DNA of 64,000 nt from Acanthosepion lycidas (GCA_963932145.1 OZ010600.1:55530220-55594219); one strand, 5' to 3'. Positions 55,328 through 63,541 are shown, numbered from the stretch's first letter. The notes: generated from the sequence alone by a model not told the origin. Program-made: numbers and translations.

Positions 55328-55991
55328 AAAATGAGATGTCAGTGTTATTTTCATTTTTGTGTAATTTAGACGACAATTTATCCATTGCACCCTGTATATC
55401 TGTTAAAATGAGATGTCAGTGTTATTTTTATTTTTGTGTAATTTAGACGACAATTTATCCATTGCACCCTGTATATCTGTTAAAATGAGGTGTCAGTGTT
55501 ATTTTTATTTTTGTGTAATTTAGACGACAATTTATCCATTGCACCCTGTATATCTGTTAAAATGACATGTCAGTGTTATTTTCATTTTTGTGTAATTTAG
55601 ACGACAATTTATCCATTGCACCCTGTATATCTGTTAAAATGAGGTGTCAGTGTTATTTTCATTTTTGTGTAATTTAGACGACAATTTATCCATTGCACCC
55701 TGTATATCTGTTAAAATGAGGTGTCAGTGTTATTTTCATTTTTGTGTAATTTAGACGACAATTTATCCATTGCACCCTGTATATCTGTTAAAATGAGGTG
55801 TCAGTGTTATTTTTATTTTTGTGTAATTTAGACGACAATTTATCCATTGCACCCTGTATATCTGTTAAAATGACATGTCAGTGTTATTTTTATTTTTGTG
55901 TAATTTAGACGACAATTTATCCATCGCACCCTGTATATCTGTTAAAATGACATTTTTGTGTAATTTAGACGACAATTTATCCATCGCCTCC

Positions 55992-56431
55992 TATATGTAA
56001 GGAGTTGTGGAAGAGAGCGTGATATAACAAAATAAAAGGAAATGTAACAAATAATTTCGATATAAAACTGCAAGCGAATTTTTATCACTTTTTCCAATTC
56101 GGCGTAAGAATTGCCCTACATCTGGATCAAATTTGGGAACAGGTTATCGAAATCTACACCAACTCACATGCCGACGAAATAGCTTCTTAAATTTTGCCTT
56201 ACACATATACTGACAGGAAAAAATGCAATTAAATTCAAATTATAACGTTTCTAAAATAAAATAAATAAAAATAAGGGCCAAGACGAAATTAATTTTTCTC
56301 TATTGTAAACGATAACCTTATGTTTGTTGATAATGACTACAAATGACCGAATAAATAAAAAAAATGATTCATTTTGGACGGTTTCCTGATAAATTTGAAC
56401 CAGCTGTACAGCAACTCATACCCACTAGCAC
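55992..56431. other. Right flank of the satellite, including the source-like copy of the insert (56,125-56,291)
   Basis: The last monomer ends CATCGCCTCC and unique sequence begins TATATGTAAGGAGTTGTGG. Bases 56,125-56,291 are the third copy of the 167-bp segment, here preceded by 133 bp of non-satellite DNA absent from the internal copies and followed by TTTTTCTCTATTG instead of satellite. This arrangement makes the flank the likely source of the internal inserts, though the opposite direction is not excluded. Confidence 0.85.
56023..56190 (+). other. Short open frame adjoining the satellite, unrecognised
   Basis: A 55-codon frame ends at TAA 56,188-56,190 and is bounded upstream by TGA at 56,020-56,022. 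There is no start codon in the stretch. The C-terminal half reads HLDQIWEQVIEIYTNSHADE and has a more protein-like composition than the surroundings, so it may be the 3' end of a decayed transposon gene or a terminal exon. The internal inserts keep only the last 22 codons (56,125 on), and the C/T difference at 51,711 is synonymous in this frame. I do not recognise a family. Confidence 0.35.
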
Positions 56432-56818
56432 TATATATATATATATATATATATATAAAGAAAGAACAGTAAGATATATAATCCGGTGTTCTTGATATTT
56501 TTATTTTTACAAAATTGTGCTCAATGTAAAATTACAGAGCATTAATATTATAAATGAACTGATTTAAAATATGTTTTTTCGCTACATTGTAATAACCATG
56601 TTTCAAAAATGGAAACTAAAAGCTTCAAATTTAATTTGTAATTAAATTAAAAACATTAGTTCCATTTTATCCTCTAGCGAATTTTGTATGAAATGGAACT
56701 AATGTTTTTAATTTAATTACAAAATTAAATTTGAAGCTTTTACCTTCCATTTTTGAAACATGGTTATTACTGTGTAGTGAAAAAACCATATTTTAAATCA
56801 ATTCATTTATATATCATA
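56432..56818. repeat. TA microsatellite plus foldback repeat (family R1-related)
   Basis: (TA)n at 56,432-56,457 is followed by a diverged R1 copy. From about 56,540-56,669 it is mirrored by an inverted copy at about 56,688-56,818, giving arms of roughly 130 bp with a spacer of about 20 bp. Shared arm landmarks are AACCATGTTTCAAAAATGG and AAAAACATTAGTTCCATT with their reverse complements. Arm identity is high but not perfect (for example TTCGCTACATTG against TTCACTACACAG). Confidence 0.85.
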
Positions 56819-56841
56819 ATTAAGGAATTCATCGAGTCTAG

Positions 56842-56985
56842 AAGAAACCTCAACAGGAAGCAGTGGACGGACGTTTCGTCCTATATTTGGGACACATCAG
56901 CAGTGTGCATCTACTACCGAGAATTGAAACCCGGTCAGTTACATTATCAGGCAAGCGTTATACCAACTGTACCATCGGGCCTCGG
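56842..56985 (-). mobile_element. tRNA-derived SINE-like element, minus strand
   Basis: On the minus strand the head reads GGCCCGATGGTACAGTTGG, with a box A match TGGTACAGTTGG (56,963-56,974). About 35 bp later is a degenerate box B, GGGTTTCAATTC (about 56,920-56,932). Spacing and order are as in a Pol III internal promoter of tRNA origin. A non-tRNA body containing GACGAAACGTCCGTCCACTG follows to about 56,842. The box B deviates from GGTTCGANTCC, so the copy is probably inactive. Confidence 0.7.
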
Positions 56986-57684
56986 TGACGAAGAGTTAGC
57001 GAATTAGATTCGATATTTCTTATAAAAATTCTCACTTTTTTTTTTTTTAACCATGTATAATATTTTCTCTTATTTAAAGTACAAAACAGCTAATTTGGGG
57101 GGCTAATATAAAAAATCACCAGGAATTGTCTAAAATTTTTTAACTGTAATGTGTGTAAGTGTGTGTGTGTGGGTGTGTGTGTGTGTGTGTGTGAGCGCGC
57201 GCGCGTGGGCTTACGATTGTGTTTCCAGTTCTTCTGAAATATTCTTATTATCTTTCACTCCCTATAACCCTTGAGTTTTAGTCGAATTATCGCCTTGCTT
57301 GGGATGAACGACTAAAATCGAACGCCATTCTTTCTGTCGTATGGCTTTTCCTTTCTTTTTTCCTTACGTTTTTATTTCTCTGTTTTTCGTCGGTAACCAG
57401 AAAATTATATTAATCGTTTTGAAAGTTCAATTTGAAAGACATGACATCTGTTCTCCATATGCCTGACTTCAAGATTACGGATTAAATGTAACTTGTACAA
57501 GCGATCCATAATATTATATTGAGAAATAAATCATGTCACCCACCAGTTTACGGCTGGTATGGAAAACTACAGGGAAAGAACATTATGAAGAAGACAAAAA
57601 ACGATATCCATAATTGCATTTACTTCAGATATTATGCCAAGTAAACCTAAATTTGATTCGATCTTATTGAGCGTACATGTCAAA

Positions 57685-57762
<78 letters not shown>

Positions 57763-58082
57763 CGCGTTTGGGTGAATAATCTAGACACATGTCTTTTTCA
57801 ACTCTTTAAACAAGGATCAATTTCTAAATGTCATTAAACTCATTATGGAAGGCAAAAAAAAAAAGAAAATATTCGCAACAGTCTATAACATTAGATTTTG
57901 TCTTCACTTCTGGATGTGATTGAAAGTACTTGAGAAGAAAAAAGCAATAAAAAAAAACTACGGTGCCTTCCTTAATGAGATTAATGGCAACATAAAGAAA
58001 TTGATCCGTGAATTTGAAAGGATTAAAATAAAATAAAGAGACATAATATTTCTAGATTATTCAACCGAACATGCTTGAATGA

Positions 58083-58167
<85 letters not shown>

Positions 58168-58293
58168 TTCTGTTTATACTTTATTTTTATCGATACAAAT
58201 ATTTAAGTAAATGCTCTGTTTATAGTAAACAGTTTTAACTACATTTACCGGCCTGAATGTACAAGAAATTTTATAGAAAATATGTGTCCTTCG
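56986..58293. other. Anonymous AT-rich DNA with three microsatellites
   Basis: It contains a (GT)n/(GC)n tract at about 57,150-57,207, a pure TA tract of about 70 bp at 57,688-57,757 and another of about 80 bp at 58,085-58,164. Open frames through the TA tracts are Tyr-Ile runs. The phrase CGCCTTGCTTGGGATGAA near 57,290 resembles the 3' tail of LINE remnant 1 (TTGCCTTGCTTGGGGTGAA, about 2,999). No gene is supported. Confidence 0.7.
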
Positions 58294-58310
58294 ACAGGAA
58301 TCGAACCTGT
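58294..58310 (-). other. Isolated tRNA T-arm (box B) remnant
   Basis: The minus strand reads ACAGGTTCGATTCCTGT: a perfect 5-bp stem around TTCGATT, which also matches box B GGTTCGATTCC. No matching 5' half with box A is seen on the minus strand; the 3' neighbour on the plus strand is a short TA run. It is best read as the broken head of a tRNA-derived SINE. Confidence 0.6.
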
Positions 58311-58488
58311 ATCCTATATATATAAAGAACCAAATAGATTTCATTTATTAATCTGGCTTGATTTTTTAAACTTTAAACCTTATTTTTAGTGGATACCCGT
58401 ATCGCCATTTTCTTTAACAAGATTTCTCGAATGTTTCAGGACGGTAGATGAAATAAAATACTTTTTAAAAAATAAACGCTGTTCTTTT

Positions 58489-58612
58489 AATTATTATTAT
58501 TATTATTATTATTTTTATTTTCTTTGCTTTCTGGCGTTTACAAATTTCTTTCCGGGTCCCACCCAGGGACCTAAGGTTAGAAATGGCATCATGACACTTT
58601 TCACTGACAAAA
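58489..58612. repeat. TTA microsatellite plus dispersed repeat R3, copy 1
   Basis: (TTA)n is followed by a segment with CGGGTCCCACCCAGGGACCT, then AGAAATGGCATCATGACA and TTTTCACTGA. The same order occurs at 61,261-61,370, also preceded by TTA repeats. It is short and non-coding. Confidence 0.8.
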
Positions 58613-58646
58613 AAAAAAAAAAAATAAAAATAAAATAAAATAAAAA

Positions 58647-59345
58647 TTACATAGATAGAGCCCTTCGTAAAGTGTGGGCTGTACTTGTCAGAACAATTTT
58701 TTGTATCTCCTTGAGGCATGGGCTTCCAGGAATCCCTGCAATTAGTCTACTGCAATCTTTTCCAACCAGTGCTAGGGCTCCAACTACAACAGGGATTGTT
58801 GATGTTCCCATATGCCACATTTTCGAGATTTCTATTTCAAGGTCCTTGTATTTTGACAGCTTTTTGAATATCTTCAAAGATGCATTGCAGTCAGCAGGGA
58901 CTGCCATATCAATAAGGAGGCACCGTTTTTGTTTGTGGTCTTTAATAACAATATCTGGGCGGTTGGCCTTGATTGTTCTGTCAGTGTGAATTGTGTAGTC
59001 CCATAGAATTGTAACAGGTCCTATCTCCGTAACCGGGTCTGGGTGGTGTTCATACCAGTTTCCTTCCCGTAGAAGTTGCAGATTTTCCAGTGCAGATATT
59101 GGCCAACTCTGTCATGTTGGGTTTTATTTTCAGTGGGTGCCAACATCGTTCAACCTGATACAAGATGATCAATCGTTTCTGGATATTTATCACAGAATCT
59201 GCATTTTGGGCTGACACAATATTTTAGTATATGTGCTTGATAATTCCTTGTTAGCAAGCATTGGTCCTGCGCAGCAAGGATAAAACCTTCAGTTTCCGCT
59301 TTCAACCCTGCACTGCGTAGCCACTGATGGGTACGAGTTTTGTCT
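58647..59345 (-). pseudogene. Non-LTR retrotransposon C-terminal fragment: CCHC knuckle plus possible restriction-like endonuclease
   Basis: Read downward on the minus strand: HQWLRSAGLKAETEGFILAA (about 59,260-59,330), then CRFCDKYPETIDHLVSG (about 59,135-59,190) ending in TGA where the family's last Cys of a CCHC knuckle is expected. After frame changes come a WDYTIHTDRTIKANRPDI-type block, then LLIDMAVPADCN (about 58,880-58,920), KYKDLEIEISKMWHMGTS and IPVVVGALALVGKD, ending in HTLRRALSM with TAA at 58,647-58,649. A RPDI...LLIDMAVP pair resembles the PD..D core of restriction-like endonucleases of R2/NeSL-type elements. LINE origin is secure; the clade is tentative. There are at least one stop and several frameshifts. 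Confidence 0.8.
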
Positions 59346-59346
59346 A

Positions 59347-59359
59347 TATTATTATTGTC

Positions 59360-59412
<53 letters not shown>
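59347..59412. repeat. TTA trinucleotide microsatellite
   Basis: A (TTA)n tract with one TGTC interruption, directly upstream (on the minus strand) of the LINE fragment. Confidence 0.95.
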
Positions 59413-59479
59413 TTCGTTCTTCAAATTGAGATTATTATTGTATTTTTTGTTGTTAGATTAAGCAGTATCAACTATTATT

Positions 59480-59985
59480 ATTAAATGAGCGAGGCAGCAG
59501 CGTACAAAGTGAAACTGGTGTACAAATATATGAAGCTCAATATACCCGTCATGACGCCCAGTCTGATAGGGGTATACCGGGTACATGCATCATAATTAAA
59601 TGTGGCTGATATAGTGGCATCTTTTGATAAAGTCACCTTGCATATCGGGTGGGTCGCCTAGTTCGCTCAGACAGTGGTCAATTGAGGGTGTTCCCAAGTA
59701 CCTTCATGTGACTTCCATTTTAACTCACCTTTCAAACTCAAAAAATAACCCTCTGGGCACACAGATATGATACTCCCTACCACACTACTTCCGCTCATGA
59801 ACAGAGATGCGCAGAGCATCACCCACCCGCCGACCAGTTAGACATGCCATGCCCTTTCTGAATATCTCTTACTAAAAGGAATTAGCTGAAAGCTCTGGTA
59901 TCCAAAAAAAAAGGCATGGCACGTGGAACTAGGACACTCTACCCTCGTGGACGAAATAAAGGGTTCGGTTGAAATGCCAATGTAT
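59480..59985. repeat. Dispersed cephalopod-type repeat
   Basis: It contains CCCGTCATGACGCCCAGTCT and GGGGTATACCGGGTACATGC, followed by a body with ATGATACTCCCTACCACACT. I recognise this phrase order from repeats seen widely in octopus and squid transcripts; that is recall, not a search. It is non-coding and joins directly to the SINE-like element that follows. Confidence 0.65.
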
Positions 59986-60308
59986 ATCACCTGAAGAAGG
60001 CCGGATCGTACAACAGCCGAAACGTCGTGAATATGTCAATAAAGATGAAGACATCAGTCCGAACAATGTAAATAGTGTAAATAGTTACAATACCTCATCT
60101 CAGAAATATAGACAAAACGTGTTAGCGTCTTCTATCAGTTAAGATCAGAAGCCTTGGGGGGACATCCCTGGATTAGTATCGAGACATCACCACCATCATT
60201 ATTCGTCATGAGTCCATTGAATCCACAGACCGCCCCAGGGGTTGAACTCACAATTACTATGTCGTCAAATCAATTAACCAACATTTTAATCCGCAAGGCT
60301 ATTGTCCC
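59986..60308 (-). mobile_element. tRNA-headed SINE-like element with the pan-repeat body, minus strand
   Basis: On the minus strand a tRNA-like head runs from about 60,308 to 60,235: box A-like TAGCCTTGCGG (60,291-60,301) and box B GAGTTCAACCCC (60,238-60,249). The body contains GGACTCATGACGAATAATG, then a segment with CGTTTTGTCTATATTTCTGA and TTTCGGCTGTTGTACGATCC. Its end matches the plus-strand fragments at 60,411-60,485 and at 4,560-4,920. The Pol III-type head and shared body suggest a SINE family; the copy is diverged. Confidence 0.68.
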
Positions 60309-60410
60309 GTAGAACGAGACGAGAGATAATCCCTTGACATTGGGCGGAGATTATATAAACGGTTCAGTTCAGAATTCCCTTTAAGTTACCCCGGCTCGCT
60401 GTAATACTCA

Positions 60411-61255
60411 TGAAGGCCGGATAGCACAACGACCGAAACGTTATGATAAGAACAAGAAAGATCAGGAGAATAGTCCGAACGTAAATAGTATAAATAATGA
60501 GGCATATTTTGTTTAAAATAGTATAAATAATGAGGTATATTATGTTTTAAATAGTATAAATAATGAGGTATATTATGTTTTAAATAGTATACATAATAAG
60601 GTATGTTTCAAATAGTATAAATAATGAGGTATATTTTGTTTTAAATAGTATAAATAATGAGGTATATTATGTTTTAAATAGTATATATAATGAGGTATAT
60701 TATGTTTTAAATAGTATACATAATAAGGTATGTTTCAAATAGTATAAATAATGAGGCATATTTTGTTTAAAATAGTATAAATAATGAGGTATATTATGTT
60801 TTAAATAGTATACATAATAAGGTATGTTTCAAATAGTATAAATAATGAGGTATATTTTGTTTTAAATAGTATAAATAATGAGGTATATTATGTTTTAAAT
60901 AGTATATATAATGACGTATATTATGTTTTAAATAGTATAAATAATGAGGTATATTATGTTTTAAATAGTATATATAATGAGGTATATTATGTTTTAAATA
61001 GTATAACTAATGAGGTATATTATGTCTTAAATAGTATATATAATGAGGTATATTATGTTTTAAATAGTATATATAATGAGGTATATTATGTCTTAAATAG
61101 TATATATAATGAGGTATATTATGTCTTAAATAGTATAAATAATGAGGTACATTATATCTTAAATATTATAAATAATGAGATGTATATAAATATAAATAAT
61201 ATAAATAATGAGGTATATTATGTTTTAAATAATATAAATAATGAGGTATATTATT
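60411..61255. repeat. 33-bp minisatellite, about 24 units, grown from a SINE body fragment
   Basis: Bases 60,411-60,485 are a truncated SINE body (GAAGGCCGGATAGCACAACG, CCGAAACGTTATGATAAG). Its terminal phrase GTAAATAGTATAAATAATGA then becomes a tandem array to about 61,255. The main unit is TAAATAGTATAAATAATGAG followed by GTATATTATGTTT (33 bp). A shorter variant ATAATAAGGTATGTTTCAA marks 60,601, 60,728 and 60,822 (spacings 127 and 94), giving a small higher-order pattern. Units become more variable toward the 3' end. Confidence 0.92.
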
Positions 61256-61260
61256 ATTCA

Positions 61261-61370
61261 TAGTAGTATTATTAGTATTATTATTTTTCTTTGATTTCTG
61301 TTCTTTCGGGTCCCAACCTGAGACCTAAGGACAGAAATGGGATCATGACATTTTCACTGAACACTTTTTT
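61261..61370. repeat. Dispersed repeat R3, copy 2
   Basis: It contains TTCGGGTCCCAACCTGAGAC, AGAAATGGGATCATGACA and TTTTCACTGA, matching 58,527-58,612 in the same orientation, again preceded by TTA/TTAG repeats. Confidence 0.8.
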
Positions 61371-61376
61371 TGTAAT

Positions 61377-61378
<2 letters not shown>

Positions 61379-61450
<72 letters not shown>

Positions 61451-61451
61451 T
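61379..61451. repeat. (TA)n(GT)n microsatellite
   Basis: TA at 61,379-61,426 followed by GT to 61,451. The open frame through it is an artefact. Confidence 0.95.
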
Positions 61452-61555
61452 AGTGAATATACATAATATCCAACGTTGATAACATGACTCGGAGTTTCAT
61501 GCAGTTCTTGCAATATGTGCGTGCATGTAGATTTTTTTTTATCGTAGCCATTCCT

Positions 61556-61929
61556 ATATATATGACATTAGCATGTGAAGAAGGGATTGAAGAGGCACAT
61601 GAAAAAAAGTTGCTCCGGTATGAGGAACTGGCGGCTGAAGTCTGTGAGAGAGAGGATATGGCTGCACCCTGGTGCCATTTGAGGTTGACTGTAGAGGATT
61701 TCCTGCTGCTTCACTAAAGAGATTCCTCAAGTGTGCTGGGATCCAAAAGCCGGATAAGGTGATAAAGGCTTGTGGTGAAAAAGCGGTGGAAGGCAGTGTA
61801 TGGATTACCATAAATTTCTTATCGAGTCGCTTCCAATTAACAAAAACCGGTTGCAACGTAACATCATGCAGCCGTTGCGGGCCCACCGTGTGGAGAGGTA
61901 CTGAGCTTAATGGGCTGAAACCTTGCTGA
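61556..61929 (+). pseudogene. Retrotransposon pol C-terminal fragment
   Basis: Two consecutive frames carry one family's order. The first is EEGIEEAHEKKLLRYEELAA then EVCER (about 61,577-61,652). After a frameshift near 61,655-61,675 comes FEVDCRGFPAASLKRFL (about 61,678-61,728) and KVIKACGEKAVEGSVWI (about 61,757-61,809). This resembles the post-RT region of retroelement pol proteins with blocks like W(E)ERIEEAHERK..KY.ELV and EVGCRGFAG.SL. The expected GW and cysteine positions at the frame junction are lost. It is a short, decayed fragment; I cannot say which clade, and nothing upstream of the TA/GT tract extends it. Confidence 0.7.
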
Positions 61930-63224
61930 AGCACGGCGCTCAGCTGAAGATTGCAGCTGGTCTGGAGCACTTGATGTGTACTTGTGTTCTATATAGCCTA
62001 GGTACCCGACGTTGCCTGGGTGTACATGGTAAAATTGTATAACCGCACCTGCTGTATATCTGCACCCCCTGTATACCCGTACCCACTTCCTGTCTAGAAG
62101 TGTCTGCCTCCATCCCTACTTGCATGCATCATCCGTTTGTATACTAAGCTACTCGCGCACATCATCTTTTTTACGGTATGTCCTTCGCAAGTGTTTGATT
62201 GTTCTTAATAAAAGAATTCCAATGATAAAACCTTCTTGTACGGTCGTTGCACGAAGTTAAATTGTTTCAATGTTTTAGATATTCAGTAAATTTCCCATGG
62301 CCGTAATAACTTTCAAATATTATGGCATTGTCTACAAATCTAATAATCAAACAATAACGGGGATGAAGCGTCAGAGGTTAATTCAACTGCATGTGCAAAC
62401 GATTGAACGCCCCCCACATTTTCGAACGTTTACTGTAAAGCTGGAGTTAATTAGACGTTCTTCGGGAATTTCTCCCTTTTAATGATTCACCAATCCTCCT
62501 CAAAAAATCTTTTCACGAAAGATTGTTCGAATGCCAATTTAGGATGGAATCATATGAAGAAACTATTGGTTAAATGGCAAAAACCGATTTTGGACCTAGT
62601 TTGTCGCAGATTTCGTCCACTTAACTGAAATAATCTAAACCAAACATTCACGTAAGGCAATTTGTGCGTCATATGTAATTTACATGGCAAATTTTGGAAA
62701 GTATCGGATGTAAAACCAGGGAGTTATGGCCGAAAAACAGGCTTTTTGAACAGTGATTTTTCGTTATACGCGGGGAAACGATCAGGACTAAAAAAAAATT
62801 ATTTCTTGCATGATGCCAAATTTTTCGCGACATGTTTGAAGAAAATCGGATAAAAAATGAGGAAATTATTCAAGTTTTTATTTTAAATAATACGAAAAAA
62901 CCCTATTTTTTTCACAGTTTTTGCAATTTTTTGTGAGAAACTAATGTCGCAGGAAATCTATCAATCTACATAAATCTCGTAACATGAGCTGATGTTTTGC
63001 ATTAAGTGCAAAGAACATCAGCTCATCCAGTAAAAAAATTGTTCGCGTGTAATTTTGCCTTGGTTCTTGCAAAAAAGTCGTACCAATCTTCAATTTTATC
63101 AAATTTAACTTAATTTAGTAAATTTGCAACATGTGTGTAAAATTTCATGGAAATCAGTCGAGAAATGTGGATGTGCATAAATAGCATACGCATACACACG
63201 GAGACCCACGCACACACACACATC

Positions 63225-63229
<5 letters not shown>
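61930..63229. other. Anonymous sequence, no supported gene
   Basis: Short plus-strand frames at 62,297-62,482 (61 codons) and 62,662-62,853 (63 codons) have no recognised motif. The phrase AAATTTCATGGAAATCAGTC near 63,142 is of a kind common at the ends of invertebrate non-LTR elements, so part of this may be an old unclassified element. A (CA)n tract lies at about 63,209-63,221. Confidence 0.5.
62984..63026. repeat. Short perfect hairpin, 13-bp arms
   Basis: ATGAGCTGATGTT (62,984-62,996) is the exact reverse complement of AACATCAGCTCAT (63,014-63,026), with a 17-nt spacer. No T-run follows. It may be a structural end of an unclassified element. Confidence 0.75.
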
Positions 63230-63268
<39 letters not shown>

Positions 63269-63337
63269 AAATATAGTCTTAAGGTGTGCTATATTTATGG
63301 AATAAAGTGCTCAATATCAGAGACAGTGCGTGTGTAA
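63230..63337. repeat. TA microsatellite plus dispersed repeat R2 module B
   Basis: (TA)n at 63,230-63,265 is followed by ATATAGTCTTAAGGTGTGCT and AATAAAGTGCTCAATATCAG. These are the reverse complement of 3,157-3,212. Together with the adjacent palindrome it forms a rearranged copy of the repeat at 3,105-3,254. Confidence 0.82.
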
Positions 63338-63472
63338 ATATAAAAGTGAACATAGAAGCCAACACTTAGAGGCGACAGTCTGTTTCATGCTATATGCAAT
63401 CGTCAGGCCTGACGATTGCATATAGCATGAAACAGACTGTCGCCTCTAAGTGTTGGCTTCTATGTTCACTTT

Positions 63473-63477
<5 letters not shown>
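63338..63477. repeat. Perfect 140-bp palindrome, zero spacer
   Basis: Bases 63,338-63,407 are the exact reverse complement of 63,408-63,477, with no mismatch and no spacer; the centre is CGTCAGG|CCTGACG. Each arm contains CAACACTTAGAGGCGACAGT, the module also found once at 3,107-3,140. Symmetry ends where the right side enters a TA tract. Confidence 0.97.

Positions 63478-63538
<61 letters not shown>
63478..63538. repeat. (TA)n(GT)n microsatellite
   Basis: TA to 63,489, then about 49 bp of GT. Minus-strand open frames here are Thr-His runs and not genes. Confidence 0.96.

Positions 63539-63541
<3 letters not shown>

Larger units (their letters stand above)
48541..55560. repeat. 3,512-bp tandem duplication within the satellite array
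   Basis: Landmarks repeat at a constant offset of 3,512: ACATGTCAGA at 48,541 and 52,053, ATCCTTTAAA at 49,221 and 52,733, and the 167-bp insert at 51,649 and 55,161. The period equals 43 whole monomers plus a 34-bp partial monomer plus the 167-bp insert. The copies look nearly identical; I noticed one clear substitution (C at 51,711, T at 55,223). It is a recent unequal exchange or an assembly duplication. Confidence 0.93.
8286..55991. repeat. 77-bp satellite array, about 47.7 kb, head-to-tail
   Basis: The consensus monomer is 77 bp, all in one orientation, about 615 copies by length. Its segments in order are AAAATGAGATGTCAGTG, TTATTTTCATTTTTGTG, TAATTTAGACGACAATTTAT, CCATTGCACCCTG and TATATCTGTT. 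The consensus is about 30% GC and T-rich on the plus strand (about 43% T, 27% A). The main variants are ATCGATCGCACCCTGTACAT, a pair of changes AAATGAAATGTCACCGTAAT and CACGCTG, TGTCCGTATTA, AGGCGACAA, TTTGAAGACAA with CATCGCGCC, TTAGCCGAC, TTAGACGTCAA, and a 2-bp-shorter TGTCTGTTATT type. The monomer has stops in all frames, so it does not encode protein. Only two non-satellite inserts were seen. The final monomer is truncated before the right flank at about 55,991. Confidence 0.99.

Noticed and set aside
8286-55991. CRISPR array or other repeat-spacer system
   Set aside because: The 77-bp units are contiguous with no unique spacers, units vary gradually, and the sequence context is eukaryotic.
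57567-57837. Open frames across the TA tract on both strands
   Set aside because: The bulk of each is Tyr-Ile repeat coding; the flanks show no domain.
58294-58310. Functional tRNA gene
   Set aside because: Only the T-arm is intact; no acceptor, D-arm or anticodon arm was found at the right distance on the minus strand.
58672-58989. 105-codon plus-strand frame
   Set aside because: It is the complement of the minus-strand LINE fragment, which has recognisable domain blocks.
61554-61970. 138-codon minus-strand frame
   Set aside because: The plus strand of the same region carries the retroelement pol motifs; the minus frame has none.
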